The notes under the pieces are model-generated. The model saw only the letters and a list, made by a program, of their open reading frames with translations, was not told the DNA's origin and did not search any database. A stretch of DNA of 64,000 nt, from positions 829,603,556 to 829,667,555 of the forward strand of contig CM062816.1 of the NCBI GenBank assembly GCA_031772625.1, given 5' to 3'. Of the stretch, positions 56,550-64,000 are shown one piece after another; the first letter of the stretch is position 1; every line of letters begins with the position of its first letter. The stretch comes from Pinus tabuliformis (Eukaryota > Streptophyta > Pinopsida > Pinales > Pinaceae). The position numbers were made by a program, and so were the translations under genes.

Positions 56550-58327
56550 GATCTGATGACTGTCTTGAATGGAGATTCAATGTAATCTTGTCTTCCTTGG
56601 CTTTGTTCTACCATGCCATGCAAGTCTTCAGAGATGTGATCCTTGTTCATAGAATCTGGTGATAGGCATGCATGAAACTTTTCAATCTCAGGTTCTAACA
56701 ACTTCTCTTTATCGATAGGCATCCACGATTCTTGGACCTTGTCTTCTTCTTCTTCTTCTTCTGGTTATTGTTCTTCAGTGACAGCTAGAGAGTTATTTTT
56801 CAATACCTCAACATTGTAAGTGGATTGAGGTGTTTTATTGTTGGGGATCCAAAATGGTTGTGCAAGTAGCGGAGTGAGAATTGAACTTTGGGGTGCTTGT
56901 GTGGTTGGCAATGGGAAAGGTTGAATTGAGGTCAACTGAGAGTGAAATTGATGTTGTGGTGGAGGTGAATGGTATGGATAACATTGATGTTGGTATTGAG
57001 GATAATGAGGAAAATATTGAGGATATGGTGGATTTCCTCTGTAAGGCCCTTGCCAACTTTTTTTCCAAGTTTGGTTTTGAGTTTGGGATTGAGATGGCCA
57101 AGGTTGCCAAGGCAAGGGTGTTTTCTAATTACTTTGAAATTGTTGTGCATAACATGAATTAAGATCTTGCATCATATCATATTGATGAGCCTGTCATGGT
57201 ATTCTTGGAGCTACATAATAGGATTGTTCTAGTGTTTGATCTTCCCATTGGTAAATTGTCTTTAACCCTGGTAATTATGGACAATATTTAGTAGTATGTG
57301 ATCCTGCACAAATTTCATAAATTTTAATGTTATTAAGTGGACATTCATGCAAAGAATTTTTCTTTTTGCATTTAGGGAAAAATATAAATGAAGCAACATT
57401 CTCAACTTTCTGCTTGTTTTGCATTCTTAGCATATCAATTTGTTCATTTAAACTACCAAAAATGTCTATCAAATTGTTAAGTTCAGTTTGACTTACCAAT
57501 ACTGATGTCGACTTACTTACTCTTTCAATAACTAGATCTTGAGGGGATCTTCCATACTTTTCTTTTCCTCTTGATATGTTCTTGCACAGTTCACAAATCT
57601 CTTGAAATGACAATTGAGAGGCATCTCCCTTTTCCACTAGGTTAAGAAGATCAATACATTCATCCCTGATAGAATTTAGTAGGAGAGTTTTTAATGTGTC
57701 TAATCCTACATTATGCAATTTATATCTTTTGATATTATCAGGAAATCTCTCCACTAAATCTTCTAGGATTTCATCCTATTTTTGGTTCATCTTAAAGACT
57801 TCATTTCTAAGGTCATGGTGTATGAAATAATCTTTATATTTTTCCAAAGATACTCTTTTCATATCATCCCATGTCCTTATAGAATTTTTTCCTAAAGTCA
57901 TGAACCATTTAAGAGATTTATCCTTCAATATTGTCGGAAACAAATTCAAGTTTTGAGTGTGTAATGAGTAGCCATAAGATCTACAAATTATTTCAAATTC
58001 AAAAAGAAAGGTTTGCGGGTCTTCTGATCTCATACCTTTGAATTTAGGAAGTACAAATGGAGGGATGTTCTTCATATGAACATTGATATTAGTGTCTTGA
58101 ATGGGAAATCCAAAAGGATCTTCCTCATTGTCATTATCTCCATTCATTTCTTCAAGTTTTTTTTTACCTCTTCTCATACATGATGTGGAGGTGTGGCTCT
58201 TATTGCACCACGTGATATAGTGGGGGTGGTAGGTGATTGAAGCTTTTTTTGTTTTTTTGTTTTTTGTTTTTTGTTTTTTGTTTTTGTTTTTTTTCTTTCT
58301 GAAAAAAAAAAAGACTCCTATATACAC
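56550..58327 (-). pseudogene. gag of the 50,262 element
   Basis: The open stretch at 57,776-58,327 has the capsid signature: PPFVLPKFKGMRSEDPQTFL, then FPTILKDKSLKWFMTLG, then IRTWDDMKRVSLEKYKDYF. The stretch at 57,275-57,754 continues with LKTLLLNSIRDECIDLLNLV, then SQLSFQEICELCKNISRGK, and a Cys-rich end (CKKKNSLHECPLNN). The stretch at 56,765-57,115 is strongly Pro/Gln/Tyr/His-rich, as in the tail of this gag family, and an acidic Glu run follows near 56,745-56,763. It is one of the commonest plant Gypsy-type gags. About four breaks. Confidence 0.83.
58245..58310 (-). repeat. Low-complexity T/G run at the start of gag
   Basis: Repeated GTTTTTT words cover about 65 bp and translate on the minus strand to a Lys/Asn/Gln run. 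It lies upstream of the capsid signal and is probably untranslated leader. Confidence 0.8.
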
Positions 58328-58328
58328 T

Positions 58329-58346
58329 TCCCCAACAATGACGCCA
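58329..58346 (-). other. Primer-binding site, tRNA-Asp-like
   Basis: On the minus strand TGGCGTCATTGTTGGGGA stands three bases inside the 5' LTR. It resembles the tRNA-Asp complement (TGGCGCCGTTGCCGGGGA) used by Athila-type Gypsy elements. Confidence 0.8.
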
Positions 58347-58349
58347 AAA

Positions 58350-60018
58350 TGTTTGGTAATTTAATTGATGTTAAATTGCTTACATAAATTGTCAACCAGG
58401 ACTAGTATGTTGATGAAGTGTATGGGCAATAAATGTGCTATAAGTCCTTTATTATTCAATAAATTCTTAAATTAAATTGAGATATCATTATGCACATGTT
58501 TTCCTAACAATTATCACTCTTATATGAAAGTAAATATGTCACTCTTAAAATGAAAATGATCACACTTGCTTGAAAGAAATTATTTGCAAACCAAAATCAC
58601 TATACTTGCTCAAAAGAATAAAACCACACTTGCTTAAAAGAAAGGTCACACTAAAATTATCACACTTGCTCAAAGTAAAGATCACACTTTGCTTAAATGA
58701 AAGATCACACTTGCAAAAAGGATATTATCACATTTGCTTATGAAATTAAATTTAAATTACTCAAAAATAAACTAACTCTACAATCACACCAATTGGAAAT
58801 TGAAATCTTCTTCACTTAATAACTCAAACTACACTACAAATCTACATCAATCCACACTCTATCAAATTGCTTTCATGTGCATAAGAGGTCTCGGCTTCAC
58901 TCATTCTTCCTACAACAAAAATGATTAAACAATCCTGCTTCAAACTCAATCTAAACATTCATTCAAAATCAAAACTAACCAGTTAGTAAAATATTGTATA
59001 AAATGCAGAATTAAAGATGCTAATTAAAATAATGAAAACCTTACAATTCGAGGGGGGCCTCCTGCAAGATGTAGGCAATAACACGACTCCTCTACAATAC
59101 TATATATACATCGATACTACGCACATCAAAGGAATGAAACAAAAATAGAGTTTTTATTTTATTTTTTTTCAAAACAATAACAATCCTCTTGACCAAATAG
59201 ATTACAGTGTTCTATAGATCTTTGAAGCAACTAGAAACTCAGAATTTCATTGCATGAATTCCAGCCATGCGATCTCAACAAATCATGTTGAGAATAAAAT
59301 AAAATATGTTTTGAAGGATTTTAGGATAAAAGATGAGCCTATATCTATTCATAATGATCTTCTTGCCACAAAATTGCTAAAGAACAACTCATTATGGCCT
59401 CTTTGTTGACTGTGCATTAAATGACAAATTGAAAAACTGTTTATCCATGTAATATGCAAAATAGGCCTCCAAAGAACTTCAAAAATATCTCAACTGGTAA
59501 TGGATTTGAGAAAACTACTCATAAATAATTTAATTGGGCCCATGCTGAACAAAACCCATGTTTTCATTTTCTCAAATTCACTTTCATTTGCTCATAAAAA
59601 ACATTTTAAGTTTACTGGAAAATAATTGTTGCATTTTTCCCTTGATTTGATGTTGGAGGTCCATACATGCGAGTTGAGTGGAATTTGACCAATGGAAATC
59701 TTGGGACCTTTATAAGCAATGTCCATGTGTCAGATTTCCTTCTAGAGTGGTGCTACTACCTCAACCACAGAGATAGCTATGGAAACTTGAAAAAATTGCA
59801 GAAACTTGAACTTGCTAAACTGTCATTAGTAAAACTATGAAAAATTCTTCTTAATTCGTTAAAAATAATGGAAATAATAATAAACAATGTAAACATGTAT
59901 ACGGGAATTTGGTTTATTTATGAAGAAATATGGTTAAAAATGATGACAATGGGTGAATGGAATGATGCGAAAATGGATGGTTTCATAAAAAAAATTAAGA
60001 CAAATTGGAGGCCCAACA
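58350..60018 (-). repeat. 5' LTR of the 50,262 element
   Basis: It is 1,669 bp and the partner of 50,262-51,933. It is followed by TGGGC, the near-duplicate of the left flank TGGAC. Confidence 0.93.
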
Positions 60019-61460
60019 TGGGCAATGGTGGAACCTTCAAAATTTTACTTCTCGATTTGAAATAAATGAAGACATGGACATGTATGGATGTTATACTCCA
60101 CCTTGTTAATTCTATGTATATATTGGAAAAAATTAAGAGAAGACTAAGTACAAATGACTAAACTTTGGGGTGCTTTAAATTTTAGTTAATTCTTTGTAAT
60201 CTCAATGAGTTGGAAGGGAGGGTGCCGAGGAGATGCATCATCATTTCCTTTCCTATTATGAGGAATTTGGGTCGAAGTCTATTGTTAAGAGTGGGTGTAT
60301 GTAGTGCCCCACTGTGGTTGATTGTCCTTGATATTATATTAGCCTTGATATAGCCTTAGGGCTTATACATTATTCTTTGAGGACCTTAGGTCAAGGATTT
60401 GGTTATTTTACTTTTACTATTAATGGATGTGATAATAATTGTGATATGTCAATTTGATGTTATGATGATAATGGTTGTGATGGAAATGTTTGATGACTAT
60501 GTCTAATCATGTGATGGATTCATTATGTTGTCTTCTTTACATTAGTTTCTTGCTTACAGTGAGTGATTATGTCATGGGGATGATTTAGTATAGACAATTA
60601 TATCAATGACTAACATTATGAATATGTATTTCTAATTATTATTTAGTGTGGTAGGAGACCACCTAGATGCACTTTCATGTGATGAGTCGACGACATCTAG
60701 TTTGATTGAATTGCATACTTTTGTCTCAAAATTTTAAATTTCAAACAAATATTCTATTGTGATTACTAATGGCATGTTAGTGGCTGCAAGAAAAATTTAT
60801 TTGTTTGGCTGAATGAATCACACATGGGGGATAGGGATGTACAAGATATATGGAACTTTAGGGGAGGGGTGAGACAATGTCCCTCATTTCATCTGCTAGC
60901 ACTCTCTATGTGACTTGGCCTAGAAGGTGTTGGGATATCTTCACCTTGAAGATCACGATGCCATGGGGGTGAACCCAAGATTGCATCACTCACAAGGATT
61001 TATAGTGGGAGCGGTGCATCAAGGCGGGTTCCTTGATTCCCACCAACATTAGTATCACTATAGAGGGCAACATAGGGGAGGACAATGGTCTTCGTCATTG
61101 TGCATAGGTTTTCCCCTCATAATAACAAGATGCTTGGAGGGTAAGCAGTATGGAACCCTTGGAACTTCAAAGGGAAGTTCTTAGAGAGCACGACCGACTT
61201 GGCACCCTTGGCATCAAGAAGAAAAATCTGAAAGATAAGAGTTGATAATCATACAATGATGAGCATTAATTCACACCATGTAGTAAGTGAGGTATTATAA
61301 TTAAATTCACTAAATCAAGAGAAAACATTGGGGTAAAGGGAGAATACGAAGAGTTATAAAAATTGGACCAATTATGTAACTCTACCCTTCTCACGTTTGG
61401 AAAATCTTAGGTAGATAATGTGTGTAGAAAATCATGTATGTTCACAAACTCATACAATGT
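60019..61460. other. Gene-free stretch; possible LTR start at 60,300
   Basis: Up to about 60,290 the DNA is host to the 50,262 insertion and has no coding motif. At 60,300 the text TGTAGTGCCCCACTG follows a G-rich GAGTGGGTG. This resembles a polypurine tract and the start of a Gypsy-type LTR in + sense. The end and partner were not found. Confidence 0.3.
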
Positions 61461-64000
61461 ACTAAAGCACAGGACAAGAATATACTTCTACTTTCAACCA
61501 GCAAAAGCCAATAGATCGATGAAAACAATATGAACAATAAGAAGACAAATCAATGGCACTTAACACAAGATGTATCTGGGGAAAGCCATCGCTCAAAACC
61601 CCACTATTTGTATTGAATATATCATAAATATGATGAGTGAATATACAAAGCTTTTTCTCACTAGAACAATTCCGCACAAGTATGCTCGATCCTCTCAACT
61701 CACAAGCAAGCTCTTGGCCAACACTTATCCAATTCTGTAGCTCTCCAAGCCCCTAATCTCTTGCATAATTCCTAGGATGAATATCCCATATTTAATTGGA
61801 ATTCATGTTTCCAAAACTATGCAATCCAGACATAGGATCAATCTCTGATGCATGCATGATATTTATACTCGAAAAAATAATACCACTGACAATACATTGT
61901 CCCTACACTCTAGTCTCAATTGGGTATTTCTCTGAACTGACATGCATGAGTTTCTCATGAGGGAATCTTCAGTTAACTGGAGTAGTACTAGTGGATGCAT
62001 TAGTGCACCAACTGACTGTTAGTCCTCTATTATTTCCACAAATAGTTTGGAACTAATTTAACTGAACTTAACTCAGTAAACTGAGTGATCTAATTTCCAA
62101 CTCAATTTAAACTCCTACTGGACTTCTAAAACTTAGGGAGAGCATATACATGACTATAGAAAGACTTCCAACTTGAAATTCCTAAGCTAATTAAGTTAAT
62201 TAAACTTAATTAACTATTTACAAGTTTATGAGAAAAGAATTCAATTTTAATTCTAAGTTTAATTCAAGGAAAAATTAAACTAGAATTTCTTGTTGCCATT
62301 TCTCAACAATCTGTATTAAAATAACTCTGAAGTATATAATTGTTATAATAAGAAAAAGGGGAAGGGAACATAGAGTTAATTAGAAACATTAATCCAAAGG
62401 AAGTTTAAACTCATTAAGAAAAGTGGGTGGTGTATGAAATTAAATAAAAATAATTTAAAATTAGAGAAATTATTTTCATGAGAGAACCTCTATATTGTAA
62501 GAGAACAACACAAAGACCTCCATCCAAGAGTTCAACTTGAAATAAACTAGGGTGTAGTTGGGGAACCAAATAGGAGACCTATTAGTTGATTTCAATAATC
62601 AACACAAAATATGGAATATAAAAGGGGGATTAAGAGATAACTAGGAGAAGAAATAGGGAGTCATGTTGGGGGAGGTAGATTAAGTTTTTTATTAATCATT
62701 TAAGTAAATAATGTAGTAGAGCCTTGGTGATAGGCTAACACATGGATGGGTGATAATCAAATTTTAAGATTAATAAAAATAATTATTTTTGCATGAAGTA
62801 ACAAGTGTCATTTATGAAGCCTCCTATAAAAGAAGGAGCAAGTTATGGGAGAGGGATCACTTTTTCCCTGCTATTGTATTACTTGCATAATACTATTGTT
62901 ATAGTGGCTACCGAGTCTATAGTGAGTTTGGTGAATTGGAGGCCATTAGAGAGGGAACTCTTGATCCAAGATTTCTCTCTTTCACTTGCTACTATTCTTC
63001 CTCTAGTTTACATCCCCATTGTAGCTCAGGGGTCTGTGGGGAAGAAGATTACCCAAGGAGTAAGCTGGGAGGTCAACCAGTGAGTAAAAAATGCTCAATC
63101 GGGATGCAACATCCTTCAATCCTATGCATGAACAACATCAAAGGAGTGCAATAATCAACAAAGCTAAAATCGAGACTCCACCCCTTAGGTGCATGGTATC
63201 TTAGGTTTTTGTAAAGTTCTCCTACATTCTTATTTATTGTATATAATTATCAGATTGTAAAAGTGAAGGATATGATGTATAATTATAATTTTATGGATTG
63301 TAGATGTATGTACCGTAAAATTATTATGTGACCCTCATGGTTGATGTACCTTTAATTATTATGTGATTCTCATGTTGAATGTTTCCAATGGATTATTAGT
63401 TTTAAAAGGAAACCTTTATTTGCTTATTATTTGTAATACAATGACTTATAATGCACCAATTATTTGTTAATAAAATGTAAGCATGTTTTACTGTGTCTAA
63501 TAACTTGTTTCACTTATCTTGTGTTTGGTTTGTAAAAAAAATCAATATATACATGTGTAAATGGCATCATAAGGAAGGTCCATACACAAGGGTGATGAGA
63601 CCTAAATCTTGGATTGTTTCATAAACTTTATGTTCATAAATTTAGAACCCTCATTCTTTACAAATGACCATTGTTGGTCAAAATATATGTATTATATTAC
63701 CAAAATTTAATTATCGAATCAGGATTGTAATTCTTGGAGATGCAAGCAAAATATATGTAGGATCAAATCCCTAATCTATCTAATGACAACAAATATTGGG
63801 AAATAAACGTAAAAAACTAGATAACAATATTGATAAACATAATGGGACTAAAATCCATCTAGTCAGTCCTTGTCTCAAACCCCTGGCACAACCCTAGAGT
63901 GAAATATTTCCATTCTACAAGGAAATGTTCATGCACTCGATAACGGGGTGGGTTTAAAAGGAAAAGGATTCTAGTTTTGGTTTTTAGTTCCATAAAATCA
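61461..64000. other. Gene-free AT-rich stretch
   Basis: No protein domain, RNA gene or paired repeat is recognised. A segment at 62,664-63,111 begins TGTTGGGGGAGG and ends GCAACA, with a TATAAAAG near 62,825. This is suggestive of a solo LTR promoter, but no target duplication supports it. The 92- and 72-codon frames at 62,805-63,154 overlap each other and look like chance frames. Confidence 0.45.

Larger units (their letters stand above)
50262..60018 (-). mobile_element. Gypsy-type LTR retrotransposon with gag only, complete LTRs (non-autonomous fossil)
   Basis: The LTRs at 50,262-51,933 and 58,350-60,018 (about 1.67 kb each) begin TGTTTGG and end CCCAACA. Near-identical 5-bp flanks are TGGAC (50,257-50,261) and TGGGC (60,019-60,023). 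A primer site close to the tRNA-Asp complement lies at 58,329-58,346 on the minus strand, and a polypurine tract at 51,934-51,943. Minus-strand gag fills 56,550-58,327. The remaining 4.6 kb to the 3' LTR shows no protease, RT or integrase. LTR divergence is about 6% by eye, the youngest in the window. Gag has about four breaks. Confidence 0.9.

Noticed and set aside
40668-60320. The TGTAGTGCCCC text at 60,300 as the 3' LTR of H3
   Set aside because: After the first few bases it does not match the 40,668-41,113 LTR.
63018-63060. tRNA-like text (GTAGCTCAGGGG) as a tRNA or SINE head
   Set aside because: The A-box-like part is good, but no matching B-box (GGTTCRANNCC) follows at the right distance.
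62664-63111. Solo LTR with TGTTG/CAACA ends and TATAAAAG
   Set aside because: The flanking 5-bp sequences differ (AGTCA and TCCTT), and no partner exists in the window. Kept only as a note in the last feature.
1-64000. CRISPR arrays, rRNA genes, bacterial operons, organelle DNA
   Set aside because: No regularly spaced short repeats with unique spacers, no rRNA-like conserved text and no organelle genes were seen. The content is that of a plant nuclear genome.

Overview
This 64-kb window looks like intergenic DNA from a large, repeat-choked seed-plant nuclear genome, most likely a gymnosperm (conifer type). The DNA is AT-rich, I find no intact host gene, and nearly every coding signal belongs to decayed plant LTR retrotransposons, mainly Ty3/Gypsy. 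These are nested three deep, and their paired LTRs differ by roughly 6-18% by eye. That pattern fits slow-turnover plant genomes. The organism call is inference.

Layout. Positions 1-8,921 hold AT-rich unique or old repeat DNA, a broken minus-strand reading region of about 3 kb (1,500-4,480) and three tandem or motif arrays. Positions 8,922-26,708 are one old, short gag-protease LTR element (H1, + strand). It has been opened by a SINE in its 5' LTR, by a 2.3-kb A-tailed retroposon (11,261-13,577), and by a second LTR element (13,861-25,849). The second element was itself opened by a minus-strand Gypsy-type element (15,321-23,843). Positions about 27,600-40,667 are the remains of a + strand Gypsy element (H2), whose gag is split by a minus-strand chromovirus with both LTRs and a perfect target duplication (27,871-37,461). 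At 40,668, inside the H2 integrase region, a further + strand Gypsy element (H3) begins. H3 has a 5' LTR, a primer-binding site, a long repeat-built leader, and gag, protease and RT. It is interrupted by a solo LTR (45,250-45,969) and by a 1.5-kb insert carrying RT and RNase H but no LTRs (46,145-47,661). Positions 50,262-60,018 are a gag-only minus-strand Gypsy-type element with complete LTRs. Positions 60,019-64,000 hold no recognisable gene.

How the parts relate. The window reads as a fossil record. The outer elements are + strand and most diverged. The three well-framed later insertions with clear sense (15,321, 27,871 and 50,262) are all antisense to their hosts. Several elements are non-autonomous: H1 carries only gag and protease, the 50,262 element only gag, and the 15,321 element gag and protease plus a second gag-like domain and a long extra reading region. 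The most interesting signal is that extra region. It reads globular part, basic stretch, then coiled coil, and the unrelated-looking reading region at 1,500-4,480 repeats the same order. It may be an uncharacterised accessory-protein family of non-autonomous plant LTR elements. All elements are treated here as fossils.
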